Under the pieces are notes generated by a model that had not been told where the DNA came from, made no database searches, and was given only the letters and a program-made list of their open reading frames with translations. 64,000 nucleotides of DNA from Comamonas testosteroni. GTDB lineage: Bacteria; Pseudomonadota; Gammaproteobacteria; Burkholderiales; Burkholderiaceae_C. This document shows positions 6,954-15,559 of the stretch, in pieces. The stretch is taken from positions 110,946-174,945 of the forward strand of contig NZ_AWOR01000037.1 of NCBI RefSeq assembly GCF_000761245.1, given 5' to 3'. Both the position numbers and the translations under genes were made by a program. The stretch's first letter is position 1; each line of letters opens with the position of its first letter.

Positions 6954-9647
6954 ATGATATTGAAGAGATTGATCTCTGCGCTTCTTGTTATTGGTCTGAC
7001 AATTAGTCCGATATACCCATCAGCGCAAACAAAAAATACTAATGACAGCTTGGCTAATGCAGGCCGTGAAGCTCAGAGCTTTGGGAAGTCTTTATCTGAA
7101 ACTGTCAGAAGTAGGGATAGCTCTAACAACAATGGCACTTTGAATCTGAACGGTAGCAGTGTCAATATTAATGATCTCTATCCTTCGACAAGCAGCTCAA
7201 ACGCTAGACCACAAAACTACTATTTTCCAGGTGGTGCAGCGCCAAGCATCAACGACTTAGGAGGAGTGTATAACGACTCCAACAATATGGATAAAGTTGG
7301 CTCCACAACTGACAAATCGCTGTACCAAGACTCTTTGAGTGATAACCCGTCTATATCGGGTGCCGCTTATAAAATATTGCTTAATGCGTCTAATCGATCT
7401 AGGCCAGATTTTTCCAATGATCCGATGTTGAATCTAAGCAAGGATACATTCAACAATATTGATGAAATCACAAAGAGCTTTGGAGATTGCTCAAGCACGA
7501 GCGAGGTCATTAAGAAAAACAGCAAAAAGCATATCCCCGAATATGAGCGTTGCGAGCGTATTGTTAAGCCAGCAGGTGCATGCAAAATTACCCATACAAT
7601 GGGTATTGAGCATCAAGTTGCCGATGTATTTGTAGCCGGTCTTGGCAGAACATGGCTTACTGTAGAGTTTGATCTAAAAAATGGTACTGGCCATACGCTT
7701 GATCCAACAGACGGCATTGCCTTCTCAATGAACATTCCAACAGTTAAGTTTGAGGATGTTTGCACTGGTGCCAATAACTACAAGACCGACTTAGTAGGAT
7801 CGTGGGACTGGATTGAACACGGCCTTGGTGGAACTGTTGACTCAACTGTGCATTATCGAGTCTTGGAATTTCCTACATGCGACAACAACCTGATTGGTAA
7901 AGTTCAGATACAAGATACATCGGTTTCTAGTGATACAAAGTTTGTTCTTGGTGGGAAATTTTCTCTTCGTTTGATTAAACAGAAGCCGGATGTCTGGGCA
8001 TCGGAGTCATGCATAGCTGATGCTCAGTCAATTGGACAGAATTTCTGTACTGGGAATATTAGCGTTGATGTTGGTCCACCAAGCGATCAAGAGTGTGTAG
8101 ATATTGGAGGTGTTCGTATATGCCCCGGAGATCCATTCTTCAATTCGTTGACTCCATCGCCTATAAAAGGGCTTCCAACATTAACGCAGTCCGCTTCCGT
8201 TTCTGAAATTCAATGTAATTTCAATGTTGGTCAGATGGATTGCTGGACAGACCCCCAAGGGGTACAGCATTGTCCTCATAATGATGGTACAAATCAAAAT
8301 TCATGCGGAAAGTATGAGAATAATAACAAATGCGGATTTGTTTCAACTTCGTGCCTTGATGGAGCAAAGGATGAAAACGGGAAGTGCTATGTTTTTGAAG
8401 ATACCTATGATTGTGGTCATGATGTTGATGTAATCGACTATACAAAAAATACTCAGTATTCATGCTCGGGGCCGATTAAATGCATGGGGTCAGAGTGTCT
8501 TGATATATCTTCTGAACAAAACGGTGATTTTGCAAAGGCTGCGGCCTTACTCAATGCTGCACAGTTTATTGCGCAAGATATGCAGTGCTCTGATTCTGCT
8601 GGAGAAGAGGGAGGTGATGGAAATGTGGATGAAGGCTGTAAGGTGTTCAGTGGTACACCTGGCCAATGCAAAATTGCAGTTGGCGGAATTCAGAATTGTT
8701 GTGAGAAGCCTGAGAATATCTCGCTAGCTGATTACATCACTATGCTCATGGCCATGCCTAAGCTTGACTCGGCCATCATGAACTTGGAGTCTGGAAGTGT
8801 TGTGCGAGGCTCATATCAAGTCTTGCGTGATCCAGTTGTTTCAGGTTGGCAAGAAGTTACCAAGCCCTTTGCTTCGTTTGCAGAGAATATTGGTGGCTCG
8901 GTCGATGCTTTTACAGCGCCTATTAAAGAGTTTTATAACCAAATTATTGATTCAGTCAAAAGTACGATACAGGATGTTATAAAGAACTCAATTCAGAATG
9001 GCATGACATCGGCAGGAGCCGAAGCCGGTGTTGCTGCAGGCACTGCAAGTGAGTTGAGTCAGCAGGCTGCAACTGATGCAGCAAATATGATGGCGCAGGT
9101 TGGGAATATCGCCAGCACTGTTATGACTGTTTATACGGTCTATGTTGTATCAATGATGATGATTCAGCTAATCTGGGCTTGCGAAAAAGAAGAGTTTGAA
9201 CTTAATGCGAAAAGATCGCTAAAGAGTTGTCATTATGTAGGGTCTTACTGCAAGACAAAAGTGCTAGGTGCTTGTATCGAGAAAAGAGAGTCATACTGCT
9301 GCTACAACTCACCATTGTCACGAATAATGAATGAGCAAATACGTGGACAAATGAATCTGGGGTTCGGTACAGCAAAGGCACCTAGTTGCGATGGATTGAA
9401 GATCGAGGACATTGGAAAGGTTGATTGGGATCAGATCAACCTGGATGAATGGCTCGGTATTCTGGGGGAGACTGGGCACTATCCGACACCTGAAACCTTG
9501 ACGATGGATAAGTTGACAGGCTCTGGGAATATTCTTAATGACGGAAATAGGGTTAACTCTGTTGAAAGAGCCAAGAATCGGTTAGAAGGGGTTAACGTAG
9601 ATGAGAAGCGAAAAGAAGCAGAGCGTAAAATAAACTCCGGTCATTAA
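6954..9647 (+). CDS. traN: TraN, outer-membrane mating-pair stabilisation adhesin
   Basis: 897 aa from the ATG at 6954; an upstream TTG at 6918 would overlap traU and give a poor signal peptide. The signal peptide ends near SAQT. The Ser/Asn-rich N-terminal part is followed by a large Cys-rich domain and a conserved C-terminal Cys-rich block (CEKEEFELNAKRSLKSCHYVG, KVLGACIEKRESYCCYNSPLSRI) diagnostic of TraN. It is longer than F TraN (602 aa) and nearer the SXT/IncC size, so receptor specificity may differ. It is the last gene before a strong terminator. Confidence 0.93.
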   Translation: MILKRLISALLVIGLTISPIYPSAQTKNTNDSLANAGREAQSFGKSLSETVRSRDSSNNNGTLNLNGSSVNINDLYPSTSSSNARPQNYYFPGGAAPSINDLGGVYNDSNNMDKVGSTTDKSLYQDSLSDNPSISGAAYKILLNASNRSRPDFSNDPMLNLSKDTFNNIDEITKSFGDCSSTSEVIKKNSKKHIPEYERCERIVKPAGACKITHTMGIEHQVADVFVAGLGRTWLTVEFDLKNGTGHTLDPTDGIAFSMNIPTVKFEDVCTGANNYKTDLVGSWDWIEHGLGGTVDSTVHYRVLEFPTCDNNLIGKVQIQDTSVSSDTKFVLGGKFSLRLIKQKPDVWASESCIADAQSIGQNFCTGNISVDVGPPSDQECVDIGGVRICPGDPFFNSLTPSPIKGLPTLTQSASVSEIQCNFNVGQMDCWTDPQGVQHCPHNDGTNQNSCGKYENNNKCGFVSTSCLDGAKDENGKCYVFEDTYDCGHDVDVIDYTKNTQYSCSGPIKCMGSECLDISSEQNGDFAKAAALLNAAQFIAQDMQCSDSAGEEGGDGNVDEGCKVFSGTPGQCKIAVGGIQNCCEKPENISLADYITMLMAMPKLDSAIMNLESGSVVRGSYQVLRDPVVSGWQEVTKPFASFAENIGGSVDAFTAPIKEFYNQIIDSVKSTIQDVIKNSIQNGMTSAGAEAGVAAGTASELSQQAATDAANMMAQVGNIASTVMTVYTVYVVSMMMIQLIWACEKEEFELNAKRSLKSCHYVGSYCKTKVLGACIEKRESYCCYNSPLSRIMNEQIRGQMNLGFGTAKAPSCDGLKIEDIGKVDWDQINLDEWLGILGETGHYPTPETLTMDKLTGSGNILNDGNRVNSVERAKNRLEGVNVDEKRKEAERKINSGH

Positions 9648-9654
9648 AAGCAAA

Positions 9655-9690
9655 AAGGCCTTGAGATTATTCCTCAAGGCCTTCTTTATT
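9655..9690. terminator. Bidirectional terminator between traN and the lipoprotein gene
   Basis: An 11-bp perfect stem (AAGGCCTTGAG/CTCAAGGCCTT) with a 7-nt loop, flanked by A-rich and T-rich tracts, between convergent genes. Confidence 0.9.
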
Positions 9691-9694
9691 GGAG

Positions 9695-10543
9695 CTACTT
9701 AACAAAGTAGTAGGCGTTGCCTTTTGACAGTATCAGAGGATACATGCTGTTCTTTTTCTTTGACCTATCAATGTATGTGTCGTTTGGACTGGAGTAGATA
9801 AATACCCAACTTGGAAGAGTTACGCTTGTATTCTGAACTATATCCAATGTGTTAATGCTGCTCGTCCTCGAAATTTCCATTTTCATTGCGTTGTAATAGA
9901 AACCGTGACTTGATGTGAATGCCCAAGACTCCTTCTCTCCATTCTTGACGAATTCAGGTGTTGAAGTTTTGCTGGGCTTGAAGATATTCAGATAGATCAC
10001 ACAAGCTTTTGCGGAGCCTTGGTCGATGGATTCGCAATTGAGGTTGCTGTCTTCAATGAAGAACGAAGTCCCTTTTTCGCTCTTTCTTGTCTTGCTAAAT
10101 TTCAAATTCTGCTTATTCAGGCTTTCATTCAGAGACTGAGTAACAATGTCAATCATCTTCGATTGAGCCTCTTCTGCGCTAGCTGCTTGAGAAGCAGGCA
10201 TCCAGGCGACGATGCTGCTGCGCGCGCCATGCGAGTTCGGCGCGATTGCGCTGGCAATTAAATTCAGCCCCAAGCCTTGGGCATTAGACAAGCCTGCCGT
10301 TGGATTCGCATATGCCACGGCTGCGGAAGCGGTGTTGAACATGCTGGACTCGGGCATCCCGGTATTGGAATTCTTGGGGGCGGATGCATCTTTTATGCCT
10401 GTTTCAAGCCCGCCTGCTCGCGCAATGTTGTATGCCAGCGAATGACCATCATCAAAAGCGGCAGGTTTCTGCTCCATGGTCACACAGCCAGATAAGGCCG
10501 CAGTAAAAGCAAGCGCTGCCGCTGTTTGAATATTGAATTTCAT
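9695..10543 (-). CDS. Putative lipoprotein of unknown function
   Basis: 282 aa with a lipoprotein signal peptide and lipobox LSGC (Cys20). An Ala/Ser-rich middle precedes a mixed C-terminal domain (SFFIEDSNLNCES, ACVIYLNIF, SWVFIYSS). No enzymatic motif is seen. SD AGAGGGGG precedes the ATG. It is transcribed toward traN and lies in the gap after traN, where SXT/IncC relatives also carry genes of unclear role. It is probably an envelope protein linked to transfer or surface functions; the function is not recognised. Confidence 0.75.
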   Translation of the reverse strand: MKFNIQTAAALAFTAALSGCVTMEQKPAAFDDGHSLAYNIARAGGLETGIKDASAPKNSNTGMPESSMFNTASAAVAYANPTAGLSNAQGLGLNLIASAIAPNSHGARSSIVAWMPASQAASAEEAQSKMIDIVTQSLNESLNKQNLKFSKTRKSEKGTSFFIEDSNLNCESIDQGSAKACVIYLNIFKPSKTSTPEFVKNGEKESWAFTSSHGFYYNAMKMEISRTSSINTLDIVQNTSVTLPSWVFIYSSPNDTYIDRSKKKNSMYPLILSKGNAYYFVK

Positions 10544-10614
10544 GTCAAATCCCCCTCTGTTAACAACTACCCATAATGGTAAGGTAGCTTAAGAAAATGC
10601 AAGCTTCTGAGCGC

Positions 10615-10637
10615 AAAAAAGCCCGCCGAAGCGGGCT
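10615..10637 (-). terminator. Terminator of the AcaB-like gene
   Basis: GC-rich stem AGCCCGC/GCGGGCT with a short loop, followed in the minus direction by six T. Confidence 0.85.
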
Positions 10638-10667
10638 AAATCACAGATTCGAGAACCAAGTTTACCG

Positions 10668-11417
10668 TTAGGCCGGGACGGCCTCCGAAGAGGTTTCGGC
10701 CTGTCCTTCAGCCATGGCCAAAGCAACATCATCGTTGGCGTGTTGGCTTTCATCTTGGCTGGTGCTGGCCGGTGCTTCTGCGTCTACCAGTGCGTCTTTG
10801 CCCTGCTTGCTGGCCGACCTGCGCGCGCGTTGTTCGATGCCCTGGATACGCCCAGCGAGCTTGAACATCATTTGCTGCCACTTGTAGGTTTCATTGGAGC
10901 GCTCCATGCCCTTGATCACTGTGGCCCACCACAGGCTGTCGAAGTAAGACACGAGTTCATCCAACTGCATCACGAGTCCCAGGAAGAGGGCACTTTGGGG
11001 AGTGCTCAGCTCCACATTGAATTCGCGCGCGTGGGTGTACACAGGTTGCTGAGTGATTCCGGCCTCTTTGACCTTGGCTTTGTTGACGTTCAAGGCGTCT
11101 GCGATTGCCGCGCGGAACTGCTGCAATTGCACATTGATCATGTCATTAACTTCATCCACGAAGTCGCCCCGATCAAGGATACGCAAGATAACTTCGGTGG
11201 AGAAGAAGGCTTGTGTTGTACGAGCAAAGCTGCGGTCCATGACTCGCTGAGCCTGGACGCTCCTCAAGCTGACGGTCTGCTTGAAAACGGGGCGGGAAAC
11301 AGGATCACGCTGTTGCTCGCGTGCAGGCGTGTCTGCCTTGGGCTTGGCCGCCTTCGGTTGCTCTTTTGCAGGGTTATCGGTTGCAGAGACTGCACCGCTA
11401 TTCGCTTCTGTCGCCAT
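10668..11417 (-). CDS. AcaB/PFL_4669-like (DUF1845) ICE-associated protein
   Basis: 249 aa from the ATG at 11417, which has an AAGGAG SD; a longer frame upstream lacks support. A charged Ala/Lys-rich N-terminus precedes the conserved block about 85-200 (VSLRSVQAQRVMDRSF, ELSTPQSALFLGLVMQLDELVSYFDSLWW) resembling the PFL_4669/DUF1845 family found on ICEs and IncC plasmids, where AcaB is a transfer regulator. A GCCC-N5-GGGC box lies 70 nt upstream with TATCGT 34 nt from the box. Assignment is by pattern and context, so moderate. Confidence 0.5.
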   Translation of the reverse strand: MATEANSGAVSATDNPAKEQPKAAKPKADTPAREQQRDPVSRPVFKQTVSLRSVQAQRVMDRSFARTTQAFFSTEVILRILDRGDFVDEVNDMINVQLQQFRAAIADALNVNKAKVKEAGITQQPVYTHAREFNVELSTPQSALFLGLVMQLDELVSYFDSLWWATVIKGMERSNETYKWQQMMFKLAGRIQGIEQRARRSASKQGKDALVDAEAPASTSQDESQHANDDVALAMAEGQAETSSEAVPA

Positions 11418-11486
11418 GTGTCGTGCTCCTTGTGATAGACGCACTGACGATATGGCTGGACCTTCAAAAAGCTTTACTAGATACGT

Positions 11487-11499
11487 GCCCATATTGGGC
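11487..11499. promoter_or_regulatory. GCCC-N5-GGGC box, divergent promoter region
   Basis: GCCC-ATATT-GGGC between the leftward AcaB-like gene and the rightward module. Leftward, TATCGT follows after 34 nt. Rightward, TAAGCT (11533-11538) follows after 33 nt, which would place the rightward transcript start just before structured element R1. The box and its flank (CATCTGAGC) closely match the copy at 39.88 kb. Confidence 0.55.
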
Positions 11500-11548
11500 C
11501 ATCTGAGCAACATTGAGCCGGGGCTTTTGCGATAAGCTGAAACCTCTC

Positions 11549-11606
11549 TTTGTTGCAGCCTCGGCTTCAACTTGAGTGAGGTAGCTGGCCTCCATAAACA
11601 AACAGC
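11549..11606 (+). repeat. Structured element R1 (first of four)
   Basis: TTTGTTG, then a hairpin (GTTG-AGCC/GGCT-CAAC), then TGAGGTAGCTGGCCTCC and ATAAACAAACAGC (core 11577-11606). It precedes the first leader of the rightward module. Copies are at 16625, 23253 and 24952. GAGG...CCTC here corresponds to GAAG...CTTC in R4, a paired change that supports a hairpin. Confidence 0.7.
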
Positions 11607-11635
11607 TTCCTTAACGTGCCTCTCGGCACTTTCAA

Positions 11636-11692
11636 CCCACCTGGGGCATGTCTCCCAGATGGGGGTATTGCCCCTCAAACCGGAGCAATACC
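11636..11692 (+). promoter_or_regulatory. Double-hairpin leader L1
   Basis: Hairpin 1: CCCA-C-CTGGG/CCCAG-A-TGGG (11636-11663). Hairpin 2: GGTATTGC/GCAATACC (11664-11671 with 11685-11692), ending directly at the ATG and enclosing the SD CGGAG. The GGGGG after hairpin 1 can alternatively pair with CCCC at 11671-11674. Confidence 0.75.
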
Positions 11693-12022
11693 ATGACTGC
11701 TATCACCTTCCTCTTCGTTCTGCTCTTGATCATCGTAGCCCTCGGCTTCGCTCTCAAGCTTTTCGTTGAAGGTATGCGCGGCCTTACGGCTGAACTACTT
11801 AGCCAATTGTCGAAGGTTCAATCCTTTGATAAGACGGCTTTCCTGAACGCGACCTTTTCATCCGTGAAAACCTCTGTTCAATCCTGCATTCAACTGTCAT
11901 CGCACGTTACGCGCGGTGCCGTTGAAATGGCTTTCCCCGAGCCAATTCCAGTAGAGCCTGCTTTTGATTGGAGTGTCTATGACACTCCAGCTTGGCAGCG
12001 CAAGGGCATCCTTGTGTACTGA
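11693..12022 (+). CDS. Small membrane protein of unknown function
   Basis: 109 aa from the ATG at 11693, immediately after leader L1; a frame opening at 11648 would run through the leader and is rejected. One strong N-terminal membrane segment (about 4-24) precedes a short soluble tail. It is the first gene of the rightward module, under R1 and L1. No homologue is recognised. Confidence 0.7.
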   Translation: MTAITFLFVLLLIIVALGFALKLFVEGMRGLTAELLSQLSKVQSFDKTAFLNATFSSVKTSVQSCIQLSSHVTRGAVEMAFPEPIPVEPAFDWSVYDTPAWQRKGILVY

Positions 12023-12070
12023 ACCGATTGCGCTGTCCTCGGATGGCGTTTCCCTGAAAGACGTTAATAG

Positions 12071-12128
12071 CCCACGGGCACACCAGCCCGTGAGGGTGAA
12101 GTGTGCCCAATCGAAATTGGAGTCCACC
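12071..12128 (+). promoter_or_regulatory. Double-hairpin leader L2
   Basis: Hairpin 1: CCC-ACGGGC/GCCCGT-GAGGG. Hairpin 2: GGTG...CACC with inner CCAAT-CGAA-ATTGG, ending at the ATG, SD GGAG in the 3' arm. An alternative GGG(12094-12096)/CCC(12106-12108) pairing is possible. Confidence 0.75.
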
Positions 12129-13133
12129 ATGTCTACACCCATCGCTCAAACAGCGAGCTTTCAAACCAGCACAATCTTTGGCATGCCAGAGATTGGCAAT
12201 TCCGCGAAAACCATCGGTTTTGTGGATATGTCCAATGCTTACATTCCCTCCGTCATGGCGGGCTTTGTGCATCGTCGTGAGTTCCTGCGTGAGGTTTTGG
12301 CCTTTCTCAACTCTCCTGACGGGGATGCCCTGTTTGTTACTGGTCCTACTGGATCGGGGAAAACATCAGGCATCCTGCAAATTCTTGGCACGCTCAACTG
12401 GCCTACACAACAAGTCACCGGCAACGGCAAGATGGAATTGTGTGACCTGGTTGGGCACCATGCCTTGGTCTCTGAAAAGCCTGGTGAAACCCCATCCATG
12501 AAATTCATGTATGGCCCACTGGCAATAGCAATGAGAGAAGGGCATGCCCTTCTAATCAACGAGGTGGATCTGATTGACCCTGCTGAGCTTGCTGGCCTGA
12601 ACGATGTCCTTGAAGGGCGTCCTCTGGTCATTGGCATGAATGGCGGTGAAATCATCAAGGCTCACCGCATGTTTCGCGTGATTGTTACGGGCAACTCGCG
12701 TGGCGCTGGTGATGTGTCTGGGCAATATCAAGGTGTTCAGATGCAGAACCTCGCGGCCATGGATCGCTATCGATTTACTGTTGTCTCTTATCCAGAGAAG
12801 GCAGTTGAGGAAGCGATAGTTACCAAAGCATCACCGAAACTTCCAAAGCAAATTGTTGAGGGTATGGTTCGTCTGGCTGATGATGTGCGCAAGCTCTTCA
12901 TGGGATCGGACGGACAAGGTGGCCAGCTGGCCATTACGTTCTCAACGCGCACGCTGGTTCGCTGGGCGAAGCTTTCAACGAAGTTCAAGGGTGCTCCTAA
13001 CCCTCTGGGATATGCGCTCGATTTGGCACTGCTCAATCGCGCGACACCCGAGGATGCCACTGCGATAACTCGCTTGGCCAAGGACATTTTTGGGGAGCAG
13101 TGGAAAGACGATACCCCGGCCACCCAGCCTTGA
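12129..13133 (+). CDS. CobS-like MoxR-family AAA+ ATPase
   Basis: 334 aa from the ATG at 12129 after leader L2. AAA+ motifs: Walker A GPTGSGKT (about 72-79), Walker B LLINEVDLID (about 140-149), sensor VTGNSRGAG, then a YPEKA segment. This MoxR/CobS type is encoded beside ssb/bet/exo in SXT/R391 and IncC with a CobT-like VWA partner; here the partner is probably the gene at 18197. By family analogy it remodels a protein or nucleoprotein target; the target is unknown. It is the first gene of a pair with 13141. Confidence 0.9.
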   Translation: MSTPIAQTASFQTSTIFGMPEIGNSAKTIGFVDMSNAYIPSVMAGFVHRREFLREVLAFLNSPDGDALFVTGPTGSGKTSGILQILGTLNWPTQQVTGNGKMELCDLVGHHALVSEKPGETPSMKFMYGPLAIAMREGHALLINEVDLIDPAELAGLNDVLEGRPLVIGMNGGEIIKAHRMFRVIVTGNSRGAGDVSGQYQGVQMQNLAAMDRYRFTVVSYPEKAVEEAIVTKASPKLPKQIVEGMVRLADDVRKLFMGSDGQGGQLAITFSTRTLVRWAKLSTKFKGAPNPLGYALDLALLNRATPEDATAITRLAKDIFGEQWKDDTPATQP

Positions 13134-13140
13134 GATCGCC

Positions 13141-13671
13141 ATGTCTCAAATCTTCCCTGGTCCAAAGATCAGTTGGAGCATGAAGGTGTTTACCACAGCC
13201 TCTGAAGCCAAGTTCATCGAGGTTGTGAGAAGCGCTCTCAAGAATGCAGCTCTGAAAATGGGCTGCGAGTCACCGATTGGAGATGAGCAGAATGTTGGCG
13301 TGCTCTTACGCGCTGGCGATTTGACTCTTTCCCTTTCGGGCAACACCCTAACGGGCAACTCGTTCAATTTCGTCTACCGAGACGGAGCTGGTGAGTTGCT
13401 TCCGAATGGGGATCACGCGCTCTTGTTGGCCTTGTTCTTCCTTCAGAGCGAGATCAACAAAACAGGCCTTGCAACGGATCTGATCTCCCTGAGTGACGAT
13501 TCCGGCACATCCTATGCGTTCCACGTATTGGATGACTTGAAGCCACTCATGTTGGAGTGGGACATACCATGGGATGTTGTGAGATTGGATGCTGTGGCTC
13601 TTGGGCTTGCAGTGCCAATCTTCAACTTCATGGATCTGTCCTGTGACGATACTGAGGACGCTTTTTTCTAA
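13141..13671 (+). CDS. Conserved-context hypothetical protein
   Basis: 176 aa starting 7 nt after the CobS-like stop, with a GAGA SD and no leader of its own, so it is likely translated from the same message. It is an acidic, soluble, mixed alpha/beta sequence ending in EDAFF. The acidic-aromatic end resembles those of its module neighbours (DGFF in the DUF3150 protein, SSFF in Bet) and the DDIPF tail of SSB. That tail type commonly binds partner proteins in SSB; its meaning here is inferred. Confidence 0.65.
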   Translation: MSQIFPGPKISWSMKVFTTASEAKFIEVVRSALKNAALKMGCESPIGDEQNVGVLLRAGDLTLSLSGNTLTGNSFNFVYRDGAGELLPNGDHALLLALFFLQSEINKTGLATDLISLSDDSGTSYAFHVLDDLKPLMLEWDIPWDVVRLDAVALGLAVPIFNFMDLSCDDTEDAFF

Positions 13672-13676
13672 CCAAA

Positions 13677-13738
13677 CCCAATGGGGGCTTCAACCCCCTG
13701 GCGGGGATGGCCTCTGCTTCACCAATTCGGAGGCCATC
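13677..13738 (+). promoter_or_regulatory. Double-hairpin leader L3 (ssb)
   Basis: Hairpin 1: CCC-AAT-GGGGG/CCCCC-TGGC-GGGG. Hairpin 2: GGCCTC (13709-13714)/GAGGCC (13730-13735), with the SD GGAGG inside the 3' stem and the ATG 3 nt later. Confidence 0.78.
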
Positions 13739-14371
13739 ATGGCATCAGTCAACAAGGTAATCATCGTCGGCAACCTGGGCAAAGATCCAGTTTGCCGCAA
13801 CGGCAACAATGGCAGCGGCCAGCTTTTTGCGAACTTCTCCGTTGCCACGACAGAACACTGGACCGACCAGGCCTCGCAAGAGGCTAGGGAGCGCACAGAA
13901 TGGCACTCGATTGTGCTGCGTGGCCGACTCGCTGAAATAGCGCGCGACTACCTGCACAAAGGCTCACAGGTTTATTTGGAAGGCACACTGCGCACGCGCA
14001 AGTGGGTCGATCAAGAAAACGGGGTTGAGCGCTTTATCACTGAGATTCACTGCGACAGCATGCAAATGCTGGGCAGCCCGAATCAAAGTTCCGGGGGGGC
14101 TCCAGCTCAGCAGAGCCATGCACACCAACGTGCAGCGGCTCCAGCTCGTGCGCCTTCTCATGCAAGCAATGGTTATGCCCAACAGTCGCAATCTTCGTCT
14201 CGTCCCTCAGCTCGTGCTCCAGCACCAGCTCAAGGCCGTGGACAAGGATCGCAAGCTGGTGGGTCCACCAGAGCTGCTAATTCCCAACCCATTCGCGGAC
14301 AAGGCGGTGGGGGAGGAAGAACTGACGACGACATTCCGTTCGCTCGTCTTCACTACATGGCCGGTGGTTAA
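13739..14371 (+). CDS. ssb: Single-stranded DNA-binding protein
   Basis: 210 aa from the ATG at 13739. The N-terminal OB fold (about 1-110) carries SSB signatures ([41 protein letters not shown]). A Gln/Ala/Pro/Gly-rich linker follows, and the acidic tip DDDIPF lies near but not at the C-terminus, followed by ARLHYMAGG. The extra residues after DDDIPF are unusual, because the tip is normally terminal and recruits partners. Next to bet and exo it probably protects single strands during transfer or recombination. An upstream in-frame extension runs through leader L3 and is rejected. Confidence 0.95.
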   Translation: MASVNKVIIVGNLGKDPVCRNGNNGSGQLFANFSVATTEHWTDQASQEARERTEWHSIVLRGRLAEIARDYLHKGSQVYLEGTLRTRKWVDQENGVERFITEIHCDSMQMLGSPNQSSGGAPAQQSHAHQRAAAPARAPSHASNGYAQQSQSSSRPSARAPAPAQGRGQGSQAGGSTRAANSQPIRGQGGGGGRTDDDIPFARLHYMAGG

Positions 14372-14392
14372 ACACTAGGTCCATTTCTGTAA

Positions 14393-14453
14393 CCCAACGG
14401 GGCGCTTGTATCCCCGGTGGGGGACATAGCGCCCAAATTGAATCGAGGTCACT
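14393..14453 (+). promoter_or_regulatory. Double-hairpin leader L4 (bet)
   Basis: Hairpin 1: CCC-AAC-GGGG/CCCC-GGT-GGGGG is clear. Hairpin 2 is weak (GAC...GTC around the GAGG SD). A GGG...CCC pairing between 14421-14423 and 14431-14433 is possible. Confidence 0.6.
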
Positions 14454-15485
14454 ATGTCCCAAGAGCAAAGCTCGCAAAATGAATCAACACTGATGGGCCG
14501 CTTCGGCGCGCGCTTTGGTGTTGATCCTCACAAGCTCTTCGATACCTTGAAGGCTGTTGCCTTCAGACAAAGAGAAGGGCATGCGCAGCCTACCAATGAG
14601 CAAATGATGGCTCTGATGATCGTGGCGGAGCAGTACGGTTTGAATCCCTTCTTGAAGGAGATTTACGCCTACCCAGACAAAAACAACGGGATCGTTCCTG
14701 TTGTTGGCGTCGATGGCTGGAGCAACATTGTCAACGCTCACCCTCAGTACGACGGCTTTGAAGTGGTTTATTCCGATTCCAAGGTTGAAGTAACGGGTGT
14801 GAATTTTCCAGTTCACGAGTGGATCGAAGTGGTCATACACCGTAAGGATAGGACCGTTCCCTCCCGTGTCCGTGAATTCATGGATGAGTGCTATCGCCCT
14901 CCAACTCAAAGGAATGGGGCGCACGGTGCCTATCAAATCAATGGCCCTTGGCAAACGCACGCTAGAAGGATGTTGCGCCATAAGGCTTTCATTCAGTGCG
15001 GGCGTCTGGCACTCGGCTTTACTGGAATCTTTGACCAGGATGAGGCAGAACGCATCATCGATGCTGATTCGAATGTGGTTGGAGCCTCCGTCAAGGTGGT
15101 GAAAACACAGGATGATCAACGTACTGCTAGCTCTGCTGAGAATGTGGCCAGCGCACAAGGGAATGCTCCCCCGCAGTTGACGCATGAACAACTGGAGCCG
15201 GTGCTACAGCAACTGCTGAATCGCACACTGCCAAATCAGACATGGAATGTCGCTCATCAATATGTTGAGCAACGCTTTTCAGGTGAAAACCTTGAACGAG
15301 CTAAGACCTTCCTGCATGACAAGCAGATGGAGCACATGCATGCGCCAGAGCAGGACTATGAAGCGATGCAGCAACGCAGAGCCAGTGGTCAGGTAGAACG
15401 CTCAGAACGTGTGATGCCACCACTTGATGATCTTGTCCTGCCTCCAGGCGGGCTTGATTCTCAAGCTGAATCCAGCTTCTTCTAA
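14454..15485 (+). CDS. bet: Bet/RecT-type single-strand annealing protein
   Basis: 343 aa. The first ~200 residues match the lambda Bet family (MMALMIVAEQYGLNPFLKEIYAYPDK, VVGVDGWSNIVN, RRMLRHKAFIQCGRLALGFTGIFDQDEAERI). The C-terminal third is low-complexity and ends in SSFF. It anneals complementary single strands, working with the exonuclease encoded next (15560) and SSB (13739), as in the ssb-bet-exo cassette of SXT/R391. It starts at the ATG directly after leader L4. Confidence 0.95.
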   Translation: MSQEQSSQNESTLMGRFGARFGVDPHKLFDTLKAVAFRQREGHAQPTNEQMMALMIVAEQYGLNPFLKEIYAYPDKNNGIVPVVGVDGWSNIVNAHPQYDGFEVVYSDSKVEVTGVNFPVHEWIEVVIHRKDRTVPSRVREFMDECYRPPTQRNGAHGAYQINGPWQTHARRMLRHKAFIQCGRLALGFTGIFDQDEAERIIDADSNVVGASVKVVKTQDDQRTASSAENVASAQGNAPPQLTHEQLEPVLQQLLNRTLPNQTWNVAHQYVEQRFSGENLERAKTFLHDKQMEHMHAPEQDYEAMQQRRASGQVERSERVMPPLDDLVLPPGGLDSQAESSFF

Positions 15486-15502
15486 GGTGCTGGTTTTATC
15501 AA

Positions 15503-15559
15503 CCCCGTGGGGAGAAATCCTCCGGGGTTTCTCTATTTCTTCAACAGAATGGAGTTCAT
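15503..15559 (+). promoter_or_regulatory. Double-hairpin leader L5 (exo)
   Basis: Hairpin 1: CCCC...GGGG around GGAG/CTCC. Hairpin 2: CTC-TTCT/AGAA-GAG, holding the SD GGAG before a GTG start. The T-rich stretch after hairpin 1 means it could also act as an attenuator. Confidence 0.6.

Noticed and set aside
10569..10580. ACCCATAATGGT as another activator box before the lipoprotein gene
   Set aside because: Only part of the GCCC/GGGC arms is kept and it lies 26-37 bp from the leftward start codon, leaving no room for the -10 spacing seen elsewhere.
11648..11692. N-terminal extensions of module genes (11648, 11964, 13589, 16700, 25025 and similar) as the true starts
   Set aside because: They run through the structured leaders, lack SD sequences and give N-termini unlike the families (for example SSB and CobS-like).
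15503..15530. Hairpin 1 of leader L5 as a terminator of bet
   Set aside because: It has a short T-rich tail, but it matches the hairpin 1 pattern of the other leaders in position and form; attenuation remains possible.
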